Of a stretch of DNA of 64,000 bases, positions 16,871 to 25,516 are shown piece after piece. The position numbers and the translations under genes were made by a program. Position 1 is the first letter of the stretch; every line of letters starts with the position of its first letter. The DNA comes from Hydrogenovibrio crunogenus (GTDB lineage Bacteria > Pseudomonadota > Gammaproteobacteria > Thiomicrospirales > Thiomicrospiraceae), in assembly GCF_004786015.1 (NCBI RefSeq), contig NZ_CP032096.1, positions 1,550,001 to 1,614,000 on the forward strand. Direction: 5' to 3'. The notes beneath the pieces are model-generated. The model was not told the DNA's origin. It ran no database searches and worked only from the letters and a program-made list of their open reading frames with translations.

Positions 16871-17701
16871 CTAGGTTTCTTCTGATGGAGTTGATGTTTG
16901 AGAGTTAGAGTTCAACACCTTATTTGGTTGTTTTGCGAGTTTTTTAAAAAGAGACTCTGTATCTCCGAGAAGTTCATCCAATCGACTTTTCCAGTCATTC
17001 ATTACGACTGAAGAATTTTGTTTAATACGACACGTACCTTCTTGAAGGTCATCATCTGCATTCAAGCGCCAATTTACTTTATTTGACTGCAAATATTTAT
17101 CAACAATTTCCAGGTCAGCTGAGTGAAGAAAGACATCAATTGGCTCGGAATCATCTGGTAATTTCTGAACAGCTTCCTGAATTGCATCGATGATCCATTC
17201 TTTATGTAACGCGATTTCCACAGGTACAATGCGAGCGGCCAAATCAACAGAGAGATGACACAAGGATTCAAATACATTTTGAGAAATATCTTGATATGGC
17301 TGACTCATCGATTCCAGTAATTTTTGAATCGATTTAACTTGCGATGAGAGCGTTGCATCGGCTTCCTTTTCAGCCGCTTCATAAGCTTCTTTCCGACCTT
17401 TTTTCAACCCTTCTTGATAACCTGACTCATACCCTTCTTTATGAGACTTTTCATACACTTCTTTTTTTAGCAGGGTTGCTTTTCGTACCATTTCTGGCTG
17501 AAGCTCTTTACGGATTTGTTCTTTGACATCCGCCCGAATTTTTTGTTCTTTCTTAACTTCTTCCTGTTCGAGATCTAAATACTGAAATGCTTTAATTTCT
17601 GGCTCAGCCACTTCATCTGCACGCATTAAACTGGCAACAGGAAGGTTCTCCTCCTCAGGAACAGGAGGCATTGGATCAAGAGGTTCTTGATTGGAAGCCA
17701 T
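16871..17701 (-). CDS. fliH: Flagellar assembly protein FliH
   Basis: A 276-residue stator-like regulator of FliI. The central coiled coil (about residues 50-130, rich in Lys and Glu) includes the repeated small-residue helix SHKEGYESGYQEGLKKGRKEAYEAAEK, the GxxxG-like pattern typical of FliH. The C-terminal domain (130-245) matches the V/A-ATPase E-subunit-like fold. The ATG follows the fliG stop directly (TAAATG), which implies translational coupling. It anchors FliI to FliN at the C-ring. Confidence 0.94.
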   Translation of the reverse strand: MASNQEPLDPMPPVPEEENLPVASLMRADEVAEPEIKAFQYLDLEQEEVKKEQKIRADVKEQIRKELQPEMVRKATLLKKEVYEKSHKEGYESGYQEGLKKGRKEAYEAAEKEADATLSSQVKSIQKLLESMSQPYQDISQNVFESLCHLSVDLAARIVPVEIALHKEWIIDAIQEAVQKLPDDSEPIDVFLHSADLEIVDKYLQSNKVNWRLNADDDLQEGTCRIKQNSSVVMNDWKSRLDELLGDTESLFKKLAKQPNKVLNSNSQTSTPSEET

Positions 17702-18721
17702 TTAGACGAATTCCTCTGCACCACCAGGCATCATTAATTTTTCTTCATCCGCCAAGCGACGCACAGTTTGAATAATAGTTCTTTGAGCTTCTTCAACATC
17801 ACTCAACTTAACGGGACCACTCATTTCCAGTTCTTCTCTTAGCATTTCAGCCTGACGTTTAGACATATTTGTCAAGAAAAGCTCTGTCATCGTATCATCT
17901 GCCCCTTTAAGAGCAATTTTGAGTACATCGGTTGGTACTTCACCCAGTAATGTTTGAATGCCTCTTGGCTCAATACCACTGATATCTTCAAATACAAACA
18001 TTTTATCTTGGATGGCTTTACTGATATCTTCATGTTCGATGGCAATATCATCCAATACTCTGGAATCGACGCCTCCACCCACTAAGTTCAAAATCTCTGC
18101 AGCACGCTTCTCACCGCCAATTGTAGCAAGCTTACCACCCTCACCATCACTGGAAGCATGCTCGAGTACATCGTTCAAATCAAATAATGCTCTTGGCTGG
18201 ATTGTTGTGAGAGTGGCAATACGATAAATAACTTCAGATTGAAAGCGTTCAGGAATGCCCGCCAAAATTTCAGCCGACAAGTCTGGCTCGAAATAAGATA
18301 AAACAATCGCAACTACCTGAGGATGCTCATTTCGCAGCATATTGGAAATCGTTGAAGGGTGCATCCACTTGAGCGCTTCAAGGCCTTTCACCTGGTCGCC
18401 TAGCATGGCTGCATCCATCAAGCCGCCTCCGCCTTCACCAAGTGCATCCACCATTAACGATTGGGCGTATTCTGTTGGATTAATTCCTAATGCATCTTCA
18501 CCCAGCTCATCCAAGAATTTTTTCATTACAATATGAATATCTGAATGAGACACATCCGTTACACCAGTCATTGCGGTACCAATCTGCTGAACCTCTCTTG
18601 GGTTAAGATGTCCTAAGACTTTTGAAGCCGTTTCTTTTCCTAAAGCTAATAAAAGAATGGAGGTTTTTTCCAACCCAGTAAGAGTGTCTTCGGCCACTTC
18701 TTCAATTTCAGAGCTTGCCAT
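17702..18721 (-). CDS. fliG: Flagellar motor switch protein FliG
   Basis: A 339-residue C-ring protein of normal length. The N-terminal FliF-binding domain has EKTSILLLALGKETASKVLGHLNPREVQQIG. The middle domain carries LKWMHPSTISNMLRNEHPQVVAIVLSYFEP with the EHPQ motif. The C-terminal torque domain holds the charged helix LFLTNMSKRQAEMLREELEMSGPVKLSDVE. It is separated from fliF by a single base and coupled to fliH. It is the rotor face that meets MotA. Confidence 0.98.
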   Translation of the reverse strand: MASSEIEEVAEDTLTGLEKTSILLLALGKETASKVLGHLNPREVQQIGTAMTGVTDVSHSDIHIVMKKFLDELGEDALGINPTEYAQSLMVDALGEGGGGLMDAAMLGDQVKGLEALKWMHPSTISNMLRNEHPQVVAIVLSYFEPDLSAEILAGIPERFQSEVIYRIATLTTIQPRALFDLNDVLEHASSDGEGGKLATIGGEKRAAEILNLVGGGVDSRVLDDIAIEHEDISKAIQDKMFVFEDISGIEPRGIQTLLGEVPTDVLKIALKGADDTMTELFLTNMSKRQAEMLREELEMSGPVKLSDVEEAQRTIIQTVRRLADEEKLMMPGGAEEFV

Positions 18722-18722
18722 A

Positions 18723-20408
18723 TTAGTCTCCCTTCGCCATCCATTGCTTAATGATATGCGCCGCTAGTTTTGGATCCGCCGATACAACGGCTTTAACTTT
18801 TTCAAGCATTTCCTTATCTTTTTCAGAGTCTTCATCCACCTCTTCGGCTTTTTGTTCGACCTCTTCATTCATTTGTTCTAATGCTCGAGAAATCTCATCT
18901 GCATTTTCAAGTTCTTCTTCTTCCTCAGGCACATCCTCAGGATAATCCATCGCCACTTCTTCGCGTTTTGATAGATCTTTCAACATGGGTCGAATCACAC
19001 CAAAGATGATAATTAAAACAGCCAGGCCTGCTAAGATTTGTTTAACCAATGTCCAGAACCAAGGTTCTTCCCAGATTTCAGGCCCTGCAAAATCTTCTTG
19101 TTTTTCTTGAATAAAAGAGGCATTCACAATACTTAAAGTATCTCCACGCGCTTCATCCAAGCCAACGGCATCACTGACCAAACGACGGTAACGTTGCAAC
19201 TCATCTTCAGTTAAAGGCGTTCTGACCGTGTCACCATTATCATCAACGGTTAACTTATCATCCAAAACCACCGCAACTGACAATCGTCTAATACTGCCGA
19301 CAGAATTTTTGATATGACTGACTGTTCGATCAAGCTCATAGTTTTTAGTTTTTTTCTCTTTTGAGTTTTTCAGGTTAGGATCATTTTCAGCTTTATAACC
19401 TTCCTCAGGTGCGATACCTGCACGAGGTGGTTGATTGGTTAAAGCACCAGGAATCCCCATCGGCCCTTCATTTCGATTGATTTCTTTAATTTCTTGTTCA
19501 GACCGAATCGCTTCAGGATCGGGTTCATAATTTTCTCGTGTTTGTTCTTGCTGAGTGAAATCAAGCTCGGCCGTCACCTGTGCTCTTACCTTGTGATCTC
19601 CACCTGCAACAGGCGTCAACAAGCGGATAATTCTTTGAGACAGTGTATCTTCTACTTGGCGAGTATATCCCAATTGCTTAAGGCTCACATTCATGATGCC
19701 GGAATGAGAATCACTGGTTAACAAGTTACCTTGCTGGTCAACAACCGTTACGCCTTTAGGTTTCATATTAGGAATACTGGAAGAAACTAAATAAACAATT
19801 GCACTGACCTGTTCTTCATTCAATGCACGACCAGGATAAAGTTTGACCGTGACCGATGCGGTAGGTTCTTGTTGCTTACGAACGAAAACGGAACGTTTTG
19901 GCATCCCCAAAATCACCCGTGCTGACTTTACCGCATTAATGCTTGATACGGATTTGGCGAGTTCTCCTTCAAGAGCTCGTTGATAGCGCGTGGTTTCTTT
20001 AAACTGAGAAATACCAAATCCCTGATCGATATCCAAAATCTGATAACCAGTAGGCGCTTGCTTAGGATAACCTTGAGCTGCGAGTTTGAGGCGCAAAGAA
20101 TGTACCTGTTCATTCGGCACCAAAATAGCACCAGAGTTTTCTTCAATTTTATAAGGGACGTTTTCTTGGTCTAGGGTCTGGATGACTTCATTCATGTCTT
20201 TGGCATCCATACTGCCAAACAACAAGGTATAACTAGTAGATTGGGACCAAAGGATAATTCCGATTGCCAACGCGACGCTGGCAGCTAATGCGATAACTAA
20301 ACTGACTTGCTTCGCAACGGATAAAGACGTTAAATTTTTTAGGAGGGGAGAACCTTCCGCGGCTTTTGACGAACTTAAAGTAGGATCAAGAGATGGTTGA
20401 TCAGGCAT
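18723..20408 (-). CDS. fliF: Flagellar MS-ring protein FliF
   Basis: A 561-residue inner-membrane ring protein. The first helix is near residues 32-53 (QVSLVIALAASVALAIGIILW). Ring-building motifs follow (SYTLLFGSMDAKDMNEVIQTLDQENVPYKI and VYLVSSSIPNMKPKGVTVVDQQGNLL). The second helix is near 448-468 (ILAGLAVLIIIFGVIRPML). The cytoplasmic tail is acidic and ends in the FliG-binding segment (AVVSADPKLAAHIIKQWM). It is the second gene of the fliE operon. Nothing departs from the family. Confidence 0.98.
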   Translation of the reverse strand: MPDQPSLDPTLSSSKAAEGSPLLKNLTSLSVAKQVSLVIALAASVALAIGIILWSQSTSYTLLFGSMDAKDMNEVIQTLDQENVPYKIEENSGAILVPNEQVHSLRLKLAAQGYPKQAPTGYQILDIDQGFGISQFKETTRYQRALEGELAKSVSSINAVKSARVILGMPKRSVFVRKQQEPTASVTVKLYPGRALNEEQVSAIVYLVSSSIPNMKPKGVTVVDQQGNLLTSDSHSGIMNVSLKQLGYTRQVEDTLSQRIIRLLTPVAGGDHKVRAQVTAELDFTQQEQTRENYEPDPEAIRSEQEIKEINRNEGPMGIPGALTNQPPRAGIAPEEGYKAENDPNLKNSKEKKTKNYELDRTVSHIKNSVGSIRRLSVAVVLDDKLTVDDNGDTVRTPLTEDELQRYRRLVSDAVGLDEARGDTLSIVNASFIQEKQEDFAGPEIWEEPWFWTLVKQILAGLAVLIIIFGVIRPMLKDLSKREEVAMDYPEDVPEEEEELENADEISRALEQMNEEVEQKAEEVDEDSEKDKEMLEKVKAVVSADPKLAAHIIKQWMAKGD

Positions 20409-20438
20409 TAAAGATATCTTCTCTTGTTAGTAAATCAA

Positions 20439-20771
20439 TTAAATAGGCATGTTTTTAATATCTTTATAAGCTTCGACCAGTTTATTTCTTACTTGAGTCA
20501 TTGCTTGAAAAGACAAACTTGCCTTTTGTGCTTGAACCATTACTTCCGTTAAATCAACGTCCTCCCCTTTTTCAAAGGCAGTTTTCATGGCGGATGATTT
20601 ATTTTGCTCTGTTGCGACGGCATTAACCGATTGAGAGAGTAAATCGGAAAAATTCTCCGCAGCTTGGGCGCCTTTTTCAGCTTTTTGAACCGGTTGAGAT
20701 TGAGATGCCGCTTCTGCAGCCAAACTTCTCATCTGCAACATAAGGCTTTGTGTATCGACCGAATTACTCAT
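20439..20771 (-). CDS. fliE: Flagellar hook-basal body protein FliE
   Basis: A 110-residue junction protein between the MS ring and rod. The start is taken at the ATG giving [18 protein letters not shown], which yields the normal FliE length; the frame is open further upstream, but that part does not resemble FliE and overlaps the promoter. The C-terminal conserved helix is [40 protein letters not shown] lies about 13 bases before the ATG, slightly far. It is the first gene of the large operon, with a perfect sigma54 match upstream. Confidence 0.95.
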   Translation of the reverse strand: MSNSVDTQSLMLQMRSLAAEAASQSQPVQKAEKGAQAAENFSDLLSQSVNAVATEQNKSSAMKTAFEKGEDVDLTEVMVQAQKASLSFQAMTQVRNKLVEAYKDIKNMPI

Positions 20772-20850
20772 TTTTGTGTAAAACTCCAGTTTGTCATCAC
20801 ATAGTCTTTGTAATAAGACCATCGTCAGTAAGCTAATTATGACATAGTTC

Positions 20851-20866
20851 AGCAATTCATATGCCA
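20851..20866 (-). promoter_or_regulatory. Sigma54 promoter of the fliE operon
   Basis: On the minus strand TGGCATATGAATTGCT matches the TGGCAYRNNNNTTGCW consensus at every defined position. It lies 80 bases upstream of the fliE ATG. The FleQ/FleR-type activators encoded just upstream are the obvious partners. Confidence 0.85.
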
Positions 20867-21007
20867 AATTAAGCGTCAAATTAACGACATCTAATTGCAG
20901 CCAAACCATATAACGATAGGATCTTCTATAAATAATCAAAAGACCATTTGTTTACGCTGACTTTTCTAGTCCACCAACATGAAAACAATGTACCATTTTT
21001 GGCAGCG

Positions 21008-22387
21008 TTATAAAACGTCCAACCCTTGCTCTTTAAAGCGTGCCAGTTTATACCTTAAGGTCCTTGGACTAATATTCAGTGCCTCAGCCGTTTTTTGACG
21101 ATGACCATTGTTCGCTTTTAACGTTTCTAAAATAATTTGCACTTCACGCTCTTTTAAATCCGTTGAGGGCGACTGACCATCTGTCGCAACGGATTGGTGA
21201 GTATCCACAGCTGAAGCTTCCACCTCTTTAACGCTATTTGCCTGGGAAGTCCCCGCATTTTGATGAAAGCTATCATCAAACAAAATATCCTGTTCTTGAA
21301 TGGTTTCACCAGACATCATCACCAATGCTCTTTGAATGACATTATCAAGCTCTCGAATATTTCCTGGCCATTGAAATTGAATTAATGAACGCATTGCAGG
21401 AGCCGACATCATTGGCTCTACTCTTCGACCACCGCAATGACGCTGCAATAGGCGTTCTGCAATAGCAGCAATATCTTTGGGGCGCTCTCTCAAAGGCGGA
21501 ATCCGCATCGGAAAAACATTTAACCGATAAAACAAATCTTCTCGAAAATCGCCATCAGCCATCGCTTTTTTCATATCAACATTGGATGCACTCAATACGC
21601 GCACATCTAATTTAATTAGCTTAGAACTACCGATACGTTCCACTTCTCGTTCTTGTAAAACCCTTAATAACTTCGCTTGCAAGTCAGGTTTCATTTCGCC
21701 AATTTCATCTAAAAAAATGGTTCCACCCTGCGCCAGTTCAAACTTACCTGGCATCGCTTTCATTGCACCGGTAAAAGAACCTTTTTCATAACCAAACAAG
21801 GTCGCTTCCAGCATGTTTTCAGGAATTGCGGCACAGTTGATAGCAACAAAAGGCTGTTTGCTTCGCGTGGAATGATTATGAATAAACCGAGCCAAAACTT
21901 CTTTCCCGGTGCCACTTTCTCCTGTAATCAAAACCGACGCGTCACTTTCGGCGACTTTTTTTGCCATCGATTTCAATTGTACGGTTGTTGCGTCAGCCAC
22001 CACAAAATCTTCTTCCGCCGAGGCGTCTCGATAAAAATACGCTTTTGCTTTTTCTACTAAAACATCCGCTTCAAAAGGCTTCAAGATATAATCTACCGCG
22101 CCTGACTTCATCGCTTCAACAGCCTGCTCTACCGTTCCATAAGCCGTCATTAACACAATAGGTAGGTATGGCTTGATCGCTCGAATACGTTTCATCAAAT
22201 CATAACCATTCATCCCATCCATACGGATGTCAGTGAAAACCATCGCAATCTCATCGTCCAATGCAACAAGTGCTTCTTCGGCAGACCCCACAGAAACAAC
22301 ATCAAACCCATTAAGCTCTAAGGTATCGACTAATGCTTCTTGTAATTCTGTATCATCTTCTACTACTAAAATCTTAGCAATACTCAT
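21008..22387 (-). CDS. fleR: Sigma54-dependent flagellar response regulator FleR/FlrC
   Basis: A 459-residue activator with three domains. The receiver domain is at about 1-120, with phospho-acceptor Asp53 in VFTDIRMDG. The AAA+ domain is at about 135-370, with Walker A GESGTGKE and the sigma54-contact loop reading GSFTGA instead of the common GAFTGA. A Fis-type helix-turn-helix closes it (GHRQKTAEALNISPRTLRYKLARFKE). The start overlaps the sensor-kinase stop by 4 bases. It would activate class III flagellar promoters once phosphorylated by FleS. Confidence 0.95.
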   Translation of the reverse strand: MSIAKILVVEDDTELQEALVDTLELNGFDVVSVGSAEEALVALDDEIAMVFTDIRMDGMNGYDLMKRIRAIKPYLPIVLMTAYGTVEQAVEAMKSGAVDYILKPFEADVLVEKAKAYFYRDASAEEDFVVADATTVQLKSMAKKVAESDASVLITGESGTGKEVLARFIHNHSTRSKQPFVAINCAAIPENMLEATLFGYEKGSFTGAMKAMPGKFELAQGGTIFLDEIGEMKPDLQAKLLRVLQEREVERIGSSKLIKLDVRVLSASNVDMKKAMADGDFREDLFYRLNVFPMRIPPLRERPKDIAAIAERLLQRHCGGRRVEPMMSAPAMRSLIQFQWPGNIRELDNVIQRALVMMSGETIQEQDILFDDSFHQNAGTSQANSVKEVEASAVDTHQSVATDGQSPSTDLKEREVQIILETLKANNGHRQKTAEALNISPRTLRYKLARFKEQGLDVL

Positions 22388-23556
22388 GAGCTCTCCTCAA
22401 TTCTTAACAAGGGTAAGCGCACACCAAAAACCGCTCCTCTTCCCACTACCGAGTTCACCCATACTTCTCCCCCATGTGCTTCAGCAACGGCCCTAACCAC
22501 TGCCAGACCAAGGCCTGTTCCTTGTGCACGACTGGTAAAAAAAGGTTCAAAAATTTTCTCATTCATTTCTTCTGTCAATCCTGGTCCATTATCTGCAACC
22601 ATAATATCAACCAAATTCTGTGTTGTTTTGACTGACACTGAAATTTCCGCCTGTTCAGAAACAATGTCAATTGCATTGCTTACCAAATTCTCTAAGGCTG
22701 TTAACAGCGCATCTTGATCCCCTAAAACGACCAGGCCTGGCGGAACTTCATCAAATTCAATCACACTTCTTGATTGTTGGGCTTTTGCCTCAACCGCTTG
22801 CTTTAAGCTCTCTAGCAATGCATCCACCGCTACCTTTTGATCTTTCGCCTTGCCGCCTTTTGCGTACTGCAACATATCGTTCACTAAGGATTCAAGATGA
22901 CGTAAACTATTTAAGGACTTGTGAACAAATTTTTCTCGTTTTTGAGAATCCAGTTGACCTGAAGACATTTGAGAAACATAAAGTAATGCCGAAGCAAGGG
23001 GGGTACGAATTTGATGTGCCAAAGAAGCCGCCATTTCTCCCATGGAACTTAAACGCTGGTGACGACTGATATGCTGTTGCAAATCTCTGGCATCAGTCAC
23101 ATCCTGAATTAATAAAATCTTCCCCGTGACATCGTGACCATCAAAAGAAAAGTTTAATGGGGATTCGGATAATTGGAATGTCATTTGGTTATGAGTAATA
23201 AGCTCTCCGGCATCATTAAAGGTTAAAAAGGCATTTCTAACCACAACTTCCCAAAGGCGCCCTACTGCATCTTTTCCTAAAATATTTTCTGCGGCAGGGT
23301 TCATATCGATAATTCTTTGTTGCTCATCTAACACAATAACACCAGCGGGAAGCAAATTTAACAACTGTTCAAGTCGTTCACCAACTTGGTGTTTTTCACG
23401 ATTACTTTCCGCTAATTTTTCTTGTAAATCTTCTACTTGATTTTGTAAAGACTCATAAGCCTGTGTCAGTTGAGAGGAAGTTTGATTAAAAAGCTCAAAG
23501 GCTTCTTCTAATTCGGCTAAGCGCTTTTGTTCAACTTCCTTTTCGATTGCACTCAC
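22384..23556 (-). CDS. fleS: Flagellar sensor histidine kinase FleS/FlrB
   Basis: A 390-residue soluble kinase with no membrane helix. An N-terminal coiled coil (residues 1-65) precedes a PAS domain (about 66-160: LLNLLPAGVIVLDEQQRIIDMNPAAENILG). The HisKA box is MAASLAHQIRTPLASALLYVSQM with the phosphorylated His. The catalytic domain has LENLVSNAIDIV (N box), DNGPGL and GTGLGLAVVRAVAEAHGG (G boxes). The start is a GTG with AAGGG 7 bases upstream. It is co-transcribed between fleQ and fleR. Its coding sequence contains one copy of CCAGGCCTGG (22731-22740). Confidence 0.95.
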   Translation of the reverse strand: MSAIEKEVEQKRLAELEEAFELFNQTSSQLTQAYESLQNQVEDLQEKLAESNREKHQVGERLEQLLNLLPAGVIVLDEQQRIIDMNPAAENILGKDAVGRLWEVVVRNAFLTFNDAGELITHNQMTFQLSESPLNFSFDGHDVTGKILLIQDVTDARDLQQHISRHQRLSSMGEMAASLAHQIRTPLASALLYVSQMSSGQLDSQKREKFVHKSLNSLRHLESLVNDMLQYAKGGKAKDQKVAVDALLESLKQAVEAKAQQSRSVIEFDEVPPGLVVLGDQDALLTALENLVSNAIDIVSEQAEISVSVKTTQNLVDIMVADNGPGLTEEMNEKIFEPFFTSRAQGTGLGLAVVRAVAEAHGGEVWVNSVVGRGAVFGVRLPLLRIEESS

Positions 23557-23571
23557 AACAATCCCTTTACC

Positions 23572-24681
23572 TTAACTCAGATTAAATTTACGGATTTTTT
23601 CAACCAATGTCGTACGGTTTGTCTGCAATAGCTTAGCGGCTTGAGAAACATTCCCGTCCGTTTGCACCAGTGCTTTTTGAATTAACTGTACTTCCATTTC
23701 CACTAAATAAGATTTTAAATCCAACCCAGAATCCAAATCAGGCATGCCAAGAGATGACGCGTTCTCTGTGCCATCCGAATTTTCTGTGATTTGTTGTGTA
23801 ACTTCCGGCTCAGTCGTATTCAGTGCAATCTGAGATGAACTTTGACCAAGATCCGGTTTGGCAGACTCTAATATTGTGGAGTCAACTCGAATCAGGGATG
23901 CATCCTCTTCCAATTCAACTTGATACTTAACAGGTAAATCATCGTAATCGACGGTTAAATCAGGGAATAAAATAGACAGTCGCTCAGCCAAGTTACCCAG
24001 TTCGCGGACATTACCAGGCCAGCTATAACGCTGCAAAGCAATCATCGCTTTTTCCGATAGTTTAGGAACGGTCCGCCCTGAGTTTTGAATTTTATGAAAC
24101 ATAAAATCAAATAAATCGGGGATATCTTCAGGACGTTCTCTTAGAGAAGGCATTTCGATAGGAAAAACATTTAATCGATAAAACAAGTCTTCACGAAATG
24201 TTCCATCTGAAATATTGTCTTCTAAGTTTCGATGTGTTGCCGCAATGACTCTGACATCACATTCAAAACTTTTATTACCGCCGACACGTTCATACATTCG
24301 TTCTTGCAGAACACGCAGAAGCTTAACTTGCATCGGCAAAGGCATGTCACCGATTTCATCTAAAAAGATCGTGCCTTTTTCAGCCATTTCAAAACGACCT
24401 TTACGAGCTGTAATCGCGCCTGTAAAAGCCCCTTTTTCATGACCGAATAATTCTGATTCTAATAATTCGCCTGGAATGGCACCGCAATTAATAGGTATAA
24501 AAGATCTATCAGATCTTTCAGATACGGAATGTAAGGATTGAGCAACGACTTCTTTCCCCGTTCCTGATTCCCCTAGAATCAAGACAGTCGCGTCGGTTTT
24601 TGCAACCTGCTGTATGAGTTTTTTAACTTGTTGCATGGCTGGTCCATTACCAACCAAAGAGGATAAAAGCTCTTCTTTCAT
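23572..24681 (-). CDS. fleQ: Flagellar master regulator FleQ/FlrA-like, lacking the N-terminal receiver-like domain
   Basis: A 369-residue sigma54 activator. The AAA+ domain begins at once (about 8-240): Walker [20 protein letters not shown] loop in [17 protein letters not shown], Walker [11 protein letters not shown] and the sensor region [11 protein letters not shown]. The helix-turn-helix at the end reads [24 protein letters not shown]. Pseudomonas FleQ and Vibrio FlrA are about 490 residues with an N-terminal receiver-like domain; here an in-frame TAG directly precedes the ATG, so the domain is truly absent. It heads the fleQ-fleS-fleR operon behind a sigma70-type promoter, as expected for the top of the hierarchy. 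Confidence 0.9.
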   Translation of the reverse strand: MKEELLSSLVGNGPAMQQVKKLIQQVAKTDATVLILGESGTGKEVVAQSLHSVSERSDRSFIPINCGAIPGELLESELFGHEKGAFTGAITARKGRFEMAEKGTIFLDEIGDMPLPMQVKLLRVLQERMYERVGGNKSFECDVRVIAATHRNLEDNISDGTFREDLFYRLNVFPIEMPSLRERPEDIPDLFDFMFHKIQNSGRTVPKLSEKAMIALQRYSWPGNVRELGNLAERLSILFPDLTVDYDDLPVKYQVELEEDASLIRVDSTILESAKPDLGQSSSQIALNTTEPEVTQQITENSDGTENASSLGMPDLDSGLDLKSYLVEMEVQLIQKALVQTDGNVSQAAKLLQTNRTTLVEKIRKFNLS

Positions 24682-24696
24682 CTAGCCGCCACTTCG

Positions 24697-24745
24697 TTTT
24701 GACATCTAAGACACTTTATATAAGTTTTTTTACGAGATGTCAAAA
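24697..24745. promoter_or_regulatory. Perfect 11-bp inverted repeat bracketing the fleQ promoter
   Basis: TTTTGACATCT (24697-24707) and AGATGTCAAAA (24735-24745) are perfect inverted copies 27 bases apart. One copy contains the -35 hexamer and the other lies at the expected transcription start. The half-site contains TTGAC/GTCAA, reminiscent of FleQ-box halves, so autoregulation is plausible. Confidence 0.65.
24715..24743 (-). promoter_or_regulatory. Sigma70-type promoter of fleQ
   Basis: On the minus strand TTGACA (24743-24738) and TATAAA (24720-24715) are separated by exactly 17 bases. This is the best housekeeping-type promoter seen in the flagellar part of the window. Confidence 0.75.
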
Positions 24746-24767
24746 TTTTGGCAGCCTTTTTCAGCTT

Positions 24768-25064
24768 TTATTTCAAATACTCTTTAATCGAAGCGGCAAT
24801 GTGTGTATCTTGCTGCATTTCTGAGGCCGTTTCTTGTTGCGCCTCTTGTAGATATTTAGCGATTATTTCATTATCTTCTAAAATTTGTTCAACAATTCCA
24901 GAAAGAGCTTCACCGTACTCTTCTACTGCGTTTTCCAGCATAGGATGCCAAAGGTGATCTAATTCTGTTAGCTCTTGCCATTGCCTTGATTCAGCAGCAT
25001 TCAACATATTTTTAGAATGAGCCAGCAAGTTTAGCTTTGTTTGCTCTACCGACAAATCACGCAC
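24768..25064 (-). CDS. fliT: FliT-like flagellar chaperone
   Basis: A 98-residue all-helical protein directly after fliS, in the position of FliT, the FliD chaperone. The start is placed at a GTG (25064) that overlaps the fliS stop by 8 bases and follows GAGAGA. An upstream ATG at 25130 would overlap fliS by 74 bases and give a basic, unlikely N-terminus. The sequence (TKLNLLAHSKNMLNAAESRQWQELTELDHLWHPMLENAV) fits FliT-type helices, with the common Trp-x-x-Leu motif. Similarity in this family is weak, so position carries much of the call. Confidence 0.75.
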   Translation of the reverse strand: MRDLSVEQTKLNLLAHSKNMLNAAESRQWQELTELDHLWHPMLENAVEEYGEALSGIVEQILEDNEIIAKYLQEAQQETASEMQQDTHIAASIKEYLK

Positions 25065-25491
25065 TCTCTCTTTCAATCTGATCTTTAGAAGATCGTTTAA
25101 TCTCTTCCGGCATCGCTTTCCATGCTTCATTTAATGCCTTAATATGCTCAACGACTTCATCAATGATAACAGTATCATTCTTGGCCGAAACCTCGATCAT
25201 CTTACGATAACAGTAGTCATATAAGCCATACAAATTTTCTGCAACCTCTCCTCCTTTTTCAAGGTCTACTCCATCTCTTAGAGAGTTTAGTATTGCTAAT
25301 GATTTATTAATGTGCTCTGACTTTTGTTCGTATTTTTTTTGCTCAATAAATACTTTCGACAATGTTAAATGCTTAATTAAGCCATCATAAAGCATCTCCA
25401 CCAGCTTATGTGGCGTCGCTTCTGAAGCAGCCGTTTCTACATAATTATTTGCATATTGTTGTGCAAACTTATTACGCATATTCATATCCAT
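25057..25491 (-). CDS. fliS: Flagellin export chaperone FliS
   Basis: A 144-residue helical-bundle chaperone. NKFAQQYANNYVETAASEATPHKLVEMLYDGLIKHL is the conserved FliS N-terminus, and LYGLYDYCYRKMIEVSAKND the second conserved block. It binds flagellin in the cytoplasm, prevents polymerisation and delivers it to FlhA. It lies between fliD and fliT in the usual fliDST order. An alternative Met four codons in cannot be excluded as the start. Confidence 0.96.
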   Translation of the reverse strand: MDMNMRNKFAQQYANNYVETAASEATPHKLVEMLYDGLIKHLTLSKVFIEQKKYEQKSEHINKSLAILNSLRDGVDLEKGGEVAENLYGLYDYCYRKMIEVSAKNDTVIIDEVVEHIKALNEAWKAMPEEIKRSSKDQIERESA

Positions 25492-25516
25492 AACAAAATC
25501 CCTTGTTTAAACTTTT

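Noticed and set aside
22671-23069. 132-codon plus-strand frame opposite fleS
   Set aside because: Antisense shadow of a clear histidine kinase, without initiation signals.
25065-25130. Upstream ATG start for fliT at 25130
   Set aside because: It would overlap fliS by 74 bases and add a basic segment unlike FliT; the GTG at 25064 overlaps the fliS stop by 8 bases behind GAGAGA.
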